NCBI GenBank assembly: GCA_963631545.1
Contig: CAVGRN010000090.1
Location: 1-7,163 of the forward strand
DNA length: 7,163 nucleotides
Direction of reading: 5' to 3'
DNA from: UBA1181 sp963631545
GTDB lineage: Bacteria > Bacteroidota > Bacteroidia > Bacteroidales > Paludibacteraceae
Under the pieces are notes generated by a model. That model was given only the letters and a program-made list of their open reading frames with translations. It was not told the origin of the DNA and ran no database searches. This document shows, piece by piece, positions 1 through 6,519 of this stretch. The position numbers were made by a program, and so were the translations under genes. The number at the start of each line of letters is the position of its first letter. Positions within the stretch are counted from its first letter, which is position 1.

Positions 1-1196
1 CAGATGTTGCAACAGTCGAGGACGACCTTGCCCTTGAGACAGTCGAAGTTCTGCTTGATGTGATCGTGCTTGACCATAATCACCACCATATCCAGGTCTT
101 TGAGGAATTCATCGAAATCGGAGAATTGGTTCTCTGCAATCTTATGATTCTCGAGGAACGGGTCGTAGCATTTGAGAGGGCGTGCAAGGTGGCGTTCCTG
201 AGCTTCAAGAAGTTGAAGAGTCGGGGATTCGCGGAAGTCGTCAACATTTTCCTTGTAGGTAAGGCCATAGAGACCCACGCGGCGGTTGTCTGTGATGCCG
301 TTCTCCTTCATAATCTCATAGATGCGGTTGAGGACGAAGGTGGGCTGGGAGTCGTTGGTCTTCATACTCTCGTCGATGACCTTGGCTAACTGGGGATAGT
401 CGCCCACGAGAAACCAGGGATCGACACTGATGCAGTGTCCGCCCACGCCAGGGCCTGGCTGCAAGATGTTGACACGGGGGTGCATGTTGCAGATGCGGAT
501 AATCTCATAGACATCCATATTGTCATGCCGGCAGATGCGCGAGAGCTCGTTGGCAAAGGCGATGTTGACGGCGCGGTAGGTGTTCTCCACCACCTTGGTC
601 ATCTCGGCGGTGCGGATGTCTGTTACCACAATCTCGCCCTGGCAGAAACTTGCGTAGTATTGCTTCACCCGCTCCCCCACTTCGCGGTTGTCTGCCCCTA
701 TGGTGCGGTTGTTGTGCAGCAACTCTTGCACCATGTTGCCGGGGATGATGCGCTCGGGGGCATGCACAAGGTGTATGTCCCTGCCTATGACAAAGCCCAA
801 CTCTTCTATGACGGGACGCACCGACTTGTCAATGGTACCCGGACTGATGGTAGATTCAATCACAACAACGGCACCCTTGCGGCACACTTTCAGCACTTCC
901 TTGACGGCGGCAACCACATAACAGGCATCTACTTTCTTAGAGAATTTGTCGTAGGGCGTAGGCACAGACACGATGTAGGTGTCCGACTCCTGATACTGCG
1001 TTGTGAACTTGATGCCAGCCTTGACGGCAGCGGAGAAAAGCTCGTCGAGTCCATCCTCCTTGAAGGTGGTCTGCCCGGCATTGAGTTTTTCCACAAGTTG
1101 TGCGTTATAGTCTGTTCCCACCACTTCCACGCCATGCGAGGCCATCATAAGGGCTGTGGGAAGTCCGATGTAGCCCAATCCAATTACATTAATCAT
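1..1196 (-). CDS. wecC: UDP-N-acetyl-D-mannosamine dehydrogenase, WecC-like (3' end cut off by window edge)
   Basis: This NAD-dependent enzyme oxidises UDP-ManNAc in two steps to UDP-N-acetylmannosaminuronic acid, a cytoplasmic precursor for surface polysaccharide. I translated the frame by hand from ATG at 1196; it stays open for 398 codons to the window edge, and the family runs to about 400-420 residues, so only a short C-terminus is missing. Visible motifs: a Rossmann GLGYIG at residues 6-11, ESTISPG near 115-121, HAPERIIPG around 145-153, RTAEMTKVVEN with the family Lys (about 201) and Asn (about 205), and GPGVGGHCISVDPW with the catalytic Cys255. The C-terminal nucleotide-sugar domain starts near GLYGLTYKENVDDFRESP. 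The stretch from RTAEM through NILQPGPGVGGHC matches WecC better than UDP-glucose dehydrogenase; a related UDP-hexosamine dehydrogenase is the alternative. It starts 9 bases after the phosphatase gene, in the same operon. An AGAGG motif sits almost against the ATG, too close for an ideal ribosome binding site. Confidence 0.93.
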   Translation of the reverse strand, partial: MINVIGLGYIGLPTALMMASHGVEVVGTDYNAQLVEKLNAGQTTFKEDGLDELFSAAVKAGIKFTTQYQESDTYIVSVPTPYDKFSKKVDACYVVAAVKEVLKVCRKGAVVVIESTISPGTIDKSVRPVIEELGFVIGRDIHLVHAPERIIPGNMVQELLHNNRTIGADNREVGERVKQYYASFCQGEIVVTDIRTAEMTKVVENTYRAVNIAFANELSRICRHDNMDVYEIIRICNMHPRVNILQPGPGVGGHCISVDPWFLVGDYPQLAKVIDESMKTNDSQPTFVLNRIYEIMKENGITDNRRVGLYGLTYKENVDDFRESPTLQLLEAQERHLARPLKCYDPFLENHKIAENQFSDFDEFLKDLDMVVIMVKHDHIKQNFDCLKGKVVLDCCNI

Positions 1197-1205
1197 TCCT
1201 CTTTA

Positions 1206-1919
1206 TTATTTAACATTTAACAAGTTTTTTACTTCTTTCAATAGTGTTTTATCCAACTTCCGCCCCAACGCCCACTCCAAGGTTTCCAACGAATGGAGGT
1301 CGGAGCCGATGTATTTGTAGTACCCATCGCCCAAGAGTCGCTCCGCCGTGTGCTGCACACGCTTCCCGTACAGCCCCAAAAGGGAGAAAAGGTTGAGCTG
1401 CATCTCCACCCCCATAGACCGCAGTTCTCTGTAAGTGTACATTTCCATGTAATGATACCGCTCTGGGTGCGCAAGTATCGGGAAGTAACCTGCGGAAAGG
1501 ATATTCTGCATCACGTCCCAAAAGTTAGAGGCGGCACTGAACGTGGATGTCTCCACCAACAAACGGTCGGCATCAACACCCCAAGGCAGCACGTCGCCCT
1601 TCTTGAGCCGCTCCGAAAACAAGGCGTCGAGCATATTCTCCGCCGCAAGATGCAGTTGCACCGTGCCGTGGTATGCCGCGCAAAGTTCCGCGAACTGTTG
1701 CCTCAAAAAGGACGGAGTGTTCGGCACATCCTCCATAACGTGAGGGGTGAGCCACACCTCGCGGATGCCCAGCGACTCGTATCGGGAGAGAAGAGTCAGC
1801 GACTCTTGAAGCGTGCGCACCCCATCGTCCACACCCGGCAGGAGGTGGCAATGGCAATCGGTAAAACCATGCAGCAGCCCCGAGCCGGCAAGAGATTGCG
1901 ATGTGCTAAACGGCCACAT
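1206..1919 (-). CDS. cpsB: PHP-family tyrosine-protein phosphatase (CpsB/YwqE/CapC type)
   Basis: A cytoplasmic metal-dependent phosphatase expected to remove phosphate from the tyrosine-rich tail of the partner BY-kinase encoded just upstream. The 237-residue length is usual for the family. The PHP metal-binding signatures are all present in order: TDCHCHLLPGVDDG (residues 20-33, with His23, His25 and Asp31/32), LTPH (His60), AAENMLD (Glu94), LVETS (Glu123), LAHPERY (His151) and GSDLH (Asp207, His209). The first 18 residues are a variable lead-in with no signal peptide, as expected for a cytosolic enzyme. The ATG at 1919 is the only sensible start before the HxH motif. No clear Shine-Dalgarno sequence precedes it, and 46 bases separate it from the kinase stop. 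The symbol follows the Gram-positive naming. The phosphatase role is known for the family; the partnership with the adjacent kinase is inferred from adjacency. Confidence 0.92.
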   Translation of the reverse strand: MWPFSTSQSLAGSGLLHGFTDCHCHLLPGVDDGVRTLQESLTLLSRYESLGIREVWLTPHVMEDVPNTPSFLRQQFAELCAAYHGTVQLHLAAENMLDALFSERLKKGDVLPWGVDADRLLVETSTFSAASNFWDVMQNILSAGYFPILAHPERYHYMEMYTYRELRSMGVEMQLNLFSLLGLYGKRVQHTAERLLGDGYYKYIGSDLHSLETLEWALGRKLDKTLLKEVKNLLNVK

Positions 1920-1965
1920 TACTTTGTGGATTTAGAAAATTTTTTGAACAGAGAAGAGGTATTCC

Positions 1966-4374
1966 CTATTTCGACTTTTTACCATAATAGTCGCCGTAAC
2001 CATAGCCGTAGCCATAACCGTAGCCGCTACGTCCTTGGTATTCGCGCGTGCCGTTGAGCACGAGGCACATATTGTGATACTTCTTCTCGTTGTAGAACCT
2101 TTGGATTTCCTTGACCATCGAGCGTTCCAACAGTCCTGCACGAACCACGAAAATGGTGTGGTCGGCATACCGATCCAGGATCTGCGTGTCTGCGACAATC
2201 TCCACGGGAGGGCAGTCCACAAAAATGTAATCGTATTGCTGCCGGAGTGCGGAAAACATCGGGGCAAGGTTCTCACTGTAAAGCAGCTCCGTAGGGTTAG
2301 GCGGCATCGTACCCATAGGCAGCACGTCCATACTATCCTCGCCACCGTCCGAAACTATCAAGTCTTGCAGGTCAGCCTCGCCATTGCGCAGATAGTCTGC
2401 AAGCCCCCGCTTCGGACTACCCACATACGCCGACGAGGTGCCTCGCCGCAGGTCGCAGTCGATGACAAGCACCCGCTTGTCGCGAATGGCAAATGACTTG
2501 GCAATGTTGACGGAAAGGAAACTCTTACCACTTCCCACATTGAACGAGGTGAGCAATATGATGTCCGCCCCCTGCTCCTTCTTCGTTGATATAAACTCGA
2601 TGTTTGTGCGCAACACGCGGAACGCCTCGTTTATCACATCGCGCTTGCCCGACTGCACCACGAGCGTCTTCGATTCAGACTTTTTCTGCCGTCCCAGAAG
2701 TTGGCGGCCGTCCTCCGAATAAAGCGGAATCTCGCCGAGGAACGGCGTCGACAATCCTTCGAGGTCTTTGCGCCCACGAATCTTGGTGTTGGTTGTTTCC
2801 CTCACAAAAAGGATGCCGACCGGCACAAGGATACCCAACATCAAAGCCACTAACAAGATGTTTCGCTTCACCGGCGCCACTGGCTTGAGTTTTCCACCCG
2901 GTGGCGACACGATACGCGTGTTGTACGCCGTGAACGCCTGCGACAGTTCGTTCTCCTCGCGCTTTTGCAATAAGAAAAGGTACAACGCCTCCTTCACCTT
3001 CTGCTGCCGCCCCACAGACTGCAAGTATTTGGCCTGATTAGGACTCGATGCGATTTGCGACGCGGTGCGGTTCTCACTCTTCTGCAAAAGGTCTATCTGG
3101 GTGTCGAGACTCACGATAAGATTGTTGATGCTGGAAAGGATGGCCTCGCTAAGGAAGGAGAGCGTCTGGTCTATGTCGCGCACAAGCGGATTGCTCTCGC
3201 TGGAATTGGAGACGAGGCTGTTGCGCTGAATCAACGCACGGTTGTACTCCTCGATCTGGCTCTCGATAGCGGAACTCTCCACCCCCGAACTCACTGGCAA
3301 CAGTTGGTTCTTTTTGCTGCTCTCCGTGAGGTAACCTTTCACATACTCGCAAATGGAGCGTTGCGTGCTAAGCACGAGTATCTTGTTGGCGTTCTCCTTC
3401 GATTGCTCCATATATAGACTCGATGCGGCGTCCACATCCGGCAGGAGGTGCGTGCTTTTGAAAGAGGAGATGTCTTCGTCCACATCGCCCAGTTCACGCT
3501 CTATCACGCCAAGACGCTCGTTGATGAAGTTGCTCGTGGCAATGGTCATAAGGTTCTTGTCCTTCATCCAACTCTCCTTATAGACAAGGATGATCATATT
3601 GATGAGATCCTCGGCACGCTTGGGCAGCACGTCGGTATAAGCCAATTCGATGATTGTGGATTTCTCGTCCACAAGGCTTGCCCTTACATTCGCCTTGATT
3701 TTGTCGGTCATATCGAAAAGGTTCGAGCGGCTCACATAAATCGTTGAAGGGAGAACCTGGGCGGAATCAAACTCCGGAGAACGCAGCACCGTTATATGCC
3801 CCACAGGCGTTTCAAGCGTTGTGTTATACGTCCCGGCAACCGTCGAGTCGGACAAATCATCCGCCCCCGACAAAAAGAATTCAGACACCGCAACCGTCGA
3901 GTCAGCACCCAAACTGAGGGTTATGCCGGCACTCTGATCGGGAAGCAAATCGTGGAAAACCACCTTCACGGGAAGTTTATCGCCATAGAGCGCCACCTTG
4001 TGGAAGGGGCCAGGCATTGCATAATCCACATCGTAGCCCAGCCGTTCGCCCGCCTCCCAAAGAACCGCAGGCGCAAGAATGGCATTCAACTCGTTATACA
4101 CATTGCTCAAACCCGACGTCAGCCCCATATTGGCAAACACAGAAGCCACATCGCCCGACACCGAGTTCGTCTTACTCTCCTCTTTGACGAGGACAAGGGC
4201 AGACCGCTGATAGGACGACTGCGTCGTCAGCAAATACGCCACGGCGACACCAAGAAACACGACAAGGGAAAGGACAAACCACCGCCAATGCGAAAGACAA
4301 AGGTAGACGAGGTCTTGCAGCGTGAGGAACGACTCTTCCTGATTGATATTCTGCTTGTTAGATGACGAATCCAT
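1966..4374 (-). CDS. wzc: Wzc-like polysaccharide chain-length regulator / BY-type tyrosine kinase
   Basis: An inner-membrane polysaccharide co-polymerase fused to a cytoplasmic tyrosine autokinase; with Wza it controls polymer length and export. Layout of the 802 residues: short cytoplasmic N-terminus; Wzz-type first membrane segment about 31-50 (FVLSLVVFLGVAVAYLL); a large periplasmic region about 51-504 with likely coiled coils around 285-310 and 365-445; a proline-containing approach (KPVAPVKRN) to the second membrane segment about 505-524. The kinase domain carries the EX2RX2R oligomerisation motif (Glu583, Arg586, Arg589), Walker A FNVGSGKS (611-618, Lys617), Walker A' VLVIDCDLRRG (635-645) and Walker B YIFVDCPP (716-723). 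The C-terminus has Tyr779, 785, 787, 789, 791, 793, 796 and 797, the usual autophosphorylation cluster. Compared with E. coli Wzc (about 720 residues) the extra length is mostly periplasmic. It starts 9 bases after the wza stop; a GGAG lies only 2 bases before the ATG. Confidence 0.95.
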   Translation of the reverse strand: MDSSSNKQNINQEESFLTLQDLVYLCLSHWRWFVLSLVVFLGVAVAYLLTTQSSYQRSALVLVKEESKTNSVSGDVASVFANMGLTSGLSNVYNELNAILAPAVLWEAGERLGYDVDYAMPGPFHKVALYGDKLPVKVVFHDLLPDQSAGITLSLGADSTVAVSEFFLSGADDLSDSTVAGTYNTTLETPVGHITVLRSPEFDSAQVLPSTIYVSRSNLFDMTDKIKANVRASLVDEKSTIIELAYTDVLPKRAEDLINMIILVYKESWMKDKNLMTIATSNFINERLGVIERELGDVDEDISSFKSTHLLPDVDAASSLYMEQSKENANKILVLSTQRSICEYVKGYLTESSKKNQLLPVSSGVESSAIESQIEEYNRALIQRNSLVSNSSESNPLVRDIDQTLSFLSEAILSSINNLIVSLDTQIDLLQKSENRTASQIASSPNQAKYLQSVGRQQKVKEALYLFLLQKREENELSQAFTAYNTRIVSPPGGKLKPVAPVKRNILLVALMLGILVPVGILFVRETTNTKIRGRKDLEGLSTPFLGEIPLYSEDGRQLLGRQKKSESKTLVVQSGKRDVINEAFRVLRTNIEFISTKKEQGADIILLTSFNVGSGKSFLSVNIAKSFAIRDKRVLVIDCDLRRGTSSAYVGSPKRGLADYLRNGEADLQDLIVSDGGEDSMDVLPMGTMPPNPTELLYSENLAPMFSALRQQYDYIFVDCPPVEIVADTQILDRYADHTIFVVRAGLLERSMVKEIQRFYNEKKYHNMCLVLNGTREYQGRSGYGYGYGYGYGDYYGKKSK
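1996..2025 (-). repeat. Five Gly-Tyr codon pairs in the kinase tail
   Basis: Five tandem 6-base units encode GYGYGYGYGY (Wzc residues 784-793), followed by GDYYG. The units are synonymous variants (GGC or GGT, then TAC or TAT), so the repeat is stronger in protein than in DNA. It forms the phospho-acceptor tyrosine cluster typical of BY-kinases. Confidence 0.85.
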
Positions 4375-4383
4375 AACTCCGTT

Positions 4384-5184
4384 TTATTTTACAATAAGCA
4401 CTGCGATAGAGGTGAGGAGCGATGCCACACTCACCCAAAAGGATGTGGAAAGCACATTGTTTCCGTTTACGGTCGACTGACGTTTCCGCACATTGTTGGG
4501 GTCGATGTAGACGACGTCGTTCTGCCGTAAATAAGAAACCGGGGATTGCATAAGGCTGGTGCTATCCGTGAGATCCACACGATAAACCGTTTTTTTGCCA
4601 TCCTCCTGGCGCATCACCATCACGTTGTCGCGCCGCCCGTAGATGGTCAAGTCGCCCGCCATGCTCAAAGCGTCTAACAACGAAATCTGGTCGCGGTCTA
4701 TACTATACTGCCCCGGCTTGTTCACCTCGCCCATCACAGAGAAATGCAGATTTTCGAACTCCACGGTAACCACAACATCCTTCACAAGATTCTCTGACAC
4801 AAGTCTTTGCTTCACCATATTGGCAATCTCCTCACGGGTCATTCCCTCCACTTTGATTTTACCCACGATGGGGAAATCAATGCAGCCATCGGACGCCACA
4901 CTGTAGCACGAAATCTGCTGGCCGTATGACGATTGAAGCAAGGAGCCGACACGATAAGTGGCTACCGAAAGGTTGAAAAGCTCCGACAACTGCGGGTCCT
5001 TACTCTTCGCCACAATGGAGATTTTATCCCCCACCTGCACCTTAATCACTTGCTCCGTGTTGTCGAACGACACACCATTCGCCACATTCTGCATATAACT
5101 GATGTTCTTCGGCGTTGAACACGAAAACAAAACGAAGACCAACACAAACGTCCATCCTCGGTTTGCCAAATTCTTGATACTCAT
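4384..5184 (-). CDS. wza: Wza-like outer-membrane polysaccharide export lipoprotein
   Basis: Forms the outer-membrane and periplasmic exit channel for the polysaccharide, working with Wzc. The 266-residue product opens with a lipoprotein signal peptide: basic start, hydrophobic run WTFVLVFVLF (11-20), then lipobox L-F-S-C with lipidated Cys22. A polysaccharide export (Poly_export/BexD) domain spans about 44-142 and begins VQVGDKISIVAKSKD. An SLBB domain spans about 146-228 (FSVMGEVNKPGQYSID, then LLDALSMAGDLT, ending NDVVYIDPNN). Residues about 248-265 form a hydrophobic helix that ends the protein, in the position of the pore-forming helix of E. coli Wza. It is shorter than E. coli Wza (about 380 residues) and has one evident SLBB domain, which is common in Bacteroidetes. 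The ATG at 5184 fits directly before the signal peptide; an A/T-rich stretch precedes it instead of a clear Shine-Dalgarno sequence. Confidence 0.94.
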   Translation of the reverse strand: MSIKNLANRGWTFVLVFVLFSCSTPKNISYMQNVANGVSFDNTEQVIKVQVGDKISIVAKSKDPQLSELFNLSVATYRVGSLLQSSYGQQISCYSVASDGCIDFPIVGKIKVEGMTREEIANMVKQRLVSENLVKDVVVTVEFENLHFSVMGEVNKPGQYSIDRDQISLLDALSMAGDLTIYGRRDNVMVMRQEDGKKTVYRVDLTDSTSLMQSPVSYLRQNDVVYIDPNNVRKRQSTVNGNNVLSTSFWVSVASLLTSIAVLIVK

Positions 5185-5428
5185 ATAATTTCTCTGATAT
5201 TATTTATTTCACACTACGGATAAGGGGGAAACCCTATACTGCACGCCACTGGTAGAAACACAAAACCCAATCGGCATTGCTATGCGCAACGGCGACTGAG
5301 TTCAACAACCGCATTAGACGGGTTACGGAGCATCCCGACAGACCCTCCCAAGCAAGCATCATAAAAGGCTTTATCTACAACCAAACAGAACACATCTATC
5401 GTAACTTGCTCTAAATCAACTATTTTAA
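5185..5428 (-). other. 244-base gap between the antiterminator gene and wza
   Basis: No convincing gene is seen here. The middle (about 5234-5362) is richer in G+C than its A/T-rich ends. Read on the minus strand, two overlapping frames are open: a 42-codon ATG frame at 5362-5234, and a 51-codon frame ending at TAG 5280 that continues directly from the C9 tract. Neither matches a family I recognise. There is no exact TAnnTTTG promoter box and no hairpin with a U-run, so wza is most likely transcribed through from the upxY promoter. The last 30 bases before wza are A/T-rich, as is usual for Bacteroidetes translation starts. Confidence 0.6.
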
Positions 5429-6160
5429 TCAATATGGGGGGGGGTATTTTCCTTCATTTAATGATATAATTGATTTAAAATCGCTCTGCTTAACCTCTTC
5501 AACGTATGCGGTTGGGACATATGCGGTTACGGCTGTGAGAAAGTCATTGACAACCACGCCCACCCGCTGCTGGCCACGGAAACGCGCAATCCGCCCCTCC
5601 ACTCCCTTGAACGGACCTTCGACGACGCGCACCAACGCCCCCAACTTAAACTTGCGGATGACATTCGCATAGAGCAGCGTGTCACGCTCCTCCGACAGGC
5701 AGATCTTCATCAAAGAATCCATCTGCCTTTGCGGAATGACGATAGGCTGCCGCCTCAACACCCCCGACTCCCGGAAGAAACGGCAATAGAAACGCAGATA
5801 GGGCATTTCGGGGTTCTGCTGGACGAGCGGTGCGAGTTGCCGCTCCGTGCCGTATGCGAAAAAAAGGTTGGGCAGGCGACTTTCGACAATGGTTCTGCGC
5901 TTGCCCTGCACCTCCTTCACGTTTTTCACCGTTGGATAGAATGTCTTTATGTTGTTCGAGAGAAGGTACTCATTGGCTCTCTGCTCCCTTCCGTATGACG
6001 TTTTCAGGGCGAACCACTGGGCGTCAGCCTGTGGGGAAAGTGCAATTCGGGTTGACACCCCTGTATCTGAGTTACCATTTTCATCGGCAACTTCGGGGAG
6101 GACGCCGGGGGTAAACCCGACGCTATCTGGCTTCTCGGTGTCTAAAACCTGAAAATCCAT
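5429..6160 (-). CDS. upxY: UpxY-family NusG-like transcription antiterminator
   Basis: A NusG paralogue of the kind that opens Bacteroidales capsule loci and lets RNA polymerase read through the long operon. Measured from ATG 6160, the core starts near residue 49 with the NGN domain (WFALKTSYGREQRANEYLL, then ESRLPNLFFAYGT, then PYLRFYCRFF). A KOW domain follows at about 175-220 (GALVRVVEGPFKGVEGRIARFRGQQRVGVVV). The first 48 residues are acidic and probably disordered. The start is uncertain: the frame is open up to a GTG at 6325, just after an in-frame TGA, which would give 298 residues with further ATGs between. I prefer 6160 because the extra 55 residues look unlike protein, use AGG/AGA arginine codons and cover a hairpin. 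The C-terminus runs about 20 residues past the KOW domain and ends YPPPY, encoded by a C9 tract. No UpxZ-like gene follows. Family assignment is firm; antitermination of this operon is inferred. Confidence 0.88.
   Translation of the reverse strand: MDFQVLDTEKPDSVGFTPGVLPEVADENGNSDTGVSTRIALSPQADAQWFALKTSYGREQRANEYLLSNNIKTFYPTVKNVKEVQGKRRTIVESRLPNLFFAYGTERQLAPLVQQNPEMPYLRFYCRFFRESGVLRRQPIVIPQRQMDSLMKICLSEERDTLLYANVIRKFKLGALVRVVEGPFKGVEGRIARFRGQQRVGVVVNDFLTAVTAYVPTAYVEEVKQSDFKSIISLNEGKYPPPY
5436..5444 (-). repeat. Nine-base C homopolymer at the 3' end of upxY
   Basis: Read on the minus strand, the antiterminator gene contains nine consecutive C bases, encoding part of the final YPPPY before TGA. 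Tracts of this length can slip during replication or transcription. With 8 C the frame ends almost at once (PPHID, then TAA). With 10 C the first stop is TAG at 5280, adding 51 codons. The tract lies after the KOW domain, so slippage would change the tail and not the core. Confidence 0.8.
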
Positions 6161-6260
6161 ATTAACGCTACGGAATCGTCCCCCATTCTCAAACAACAGA
6201 AGTGGTATGGACGAACCCGACATAACATAGAAAAACGACACCAGCCTACATTCAACTCCC

Positions 6261-6281
6261 GGGATTCTCATAGAGATTCCC
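6261..6281 (-). promoter_or_regulatory. Near-perfect hairpin in the upxY leader
   Basis: On the minus strand, GGGAATCTC, a TAT loop and GAGAATCCC pair in 8 of 9 positions, with one A-A mismatch. There is no U-run after it, so it is not an intrinsic terminator. It could be an RNA structure for pausing or antiterminator recruitment, or chance. Confidence 0.35.
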
Positions 6282-6303
6282 ATCTTGCCGAATAACATAA
6301 TCC

Positions 6304-6378
6304 TTACGGGATTCGTACTCGACACTCATCAAACACAGCGGTGAACAAACGCTTTTCCATATTTCCCCAATGCTTCAT
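6304..6378 (-). CDS. Possible 24-residue upstream ORF in the upxY leader
   Basis: ATG at 6378 opens a frame of 24 codons (starting MKHWGNMEKR, ending RVRIP) that stops with TAA at 6304. A GGGAGG sequence (6381-6386) lies 2 bases before the ATG, a strong anti-Shine-Dalgarno match at poor spacing. A second in-frame ATG at 6360 has GGGG a few bases upstream. The frame overlaps the alternative GTG start of upxY at 6325 in another frame. I recognise no family; it may be a leader peptide or chance. Confidence 0.22.
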   Translation of the reverse strand: MKHWGNMEKRLFTAVFDECRVRIP

Positions 6379-6489
6379 AGCCTCCCTACCCAACAGGAAA
6401 AGCCTGCCCTAAAAGGAACTATCGGCATCAAGGCACAAACATTTTCAGGACAAACATAATAGTGTAAGCCACAAAAAATATCCGTAGTC

Positions 6490-6519
6490 CAAAGTTACAA
6501 CCGATTTTCAGAAAAACAA
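6490..6519 (-). promoter_or_regulatory. Bacteroides-type promoter for the polysaccharide operon
   Basis: On the minus strand, TTG (6517-6519) is followed after exactly 19 bases by TAACTTTG (6490-6497). This matches the Bacteroidetes primary sigma consensus, a TTTG-like -33 element and a TAnnTTTG -7 element about 19-21 bases apart. It lies between the gapdh terminator and upxY, facing upxY. The predicted transcription start is near 6483. Confidence 0.6.

Larger units (their letters stand above)
6161..6483 (-). promoter_or_regulatory. Long transcribed leader upstream of upxY
   Basis: If transcription starts just after the TAACTTTG box, the RNA carries about 320 bases before the preferred upxY start (about 160 if the GTG at 6325 is used). 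Within it are a small hairpin at 6392-6408 (CAGG/CCTG core plus two G-U pairs), a possible upstream ORF at 6304-6378 and a hairpin at 6261-6281. None is followed by a U-run. Leaders of Bacteroides capsule operons are the known sites of premature termination and of UpxY action, so a role in antitermination is plausible but inferred. Confidence 0.45.

Noticed and set aside
435..1220. 261-codon plus-strand open frame
   Set aside because: Lies antisense to wecC, whose minus-strand translation shows every family motif; the plus-strand product is rich in His, Val and Leu with no recognisable domain.
1293..2057. 254-codon plus-strand open frame
   Set aside because: Antisense to the PHP phosphatase and the wzc tail; it spans a gene boundary and has no domain signature.
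3796..4365. 189-codon plus-strand open frame
   Set aside because: Antisense to the wzc periplasmic region; Arg/His-rich composition typical of a shadow frame.
6451..6458. Second TAnnTTTG match (TATGTTTG, minus strand)
   Set aside because: No TTTG-like element at 19-21 bases upstream; the nearest is about 13 bases away. Weaker than the match at 6490-6519.
6441..6511. Two copies of CTGAAAAT on the minus strand (6504-6511 and 6441-6448)
   Set aside because: Only 8 bases, A-rich and 63 bases apart; no third same-strand copy supports a binding site.
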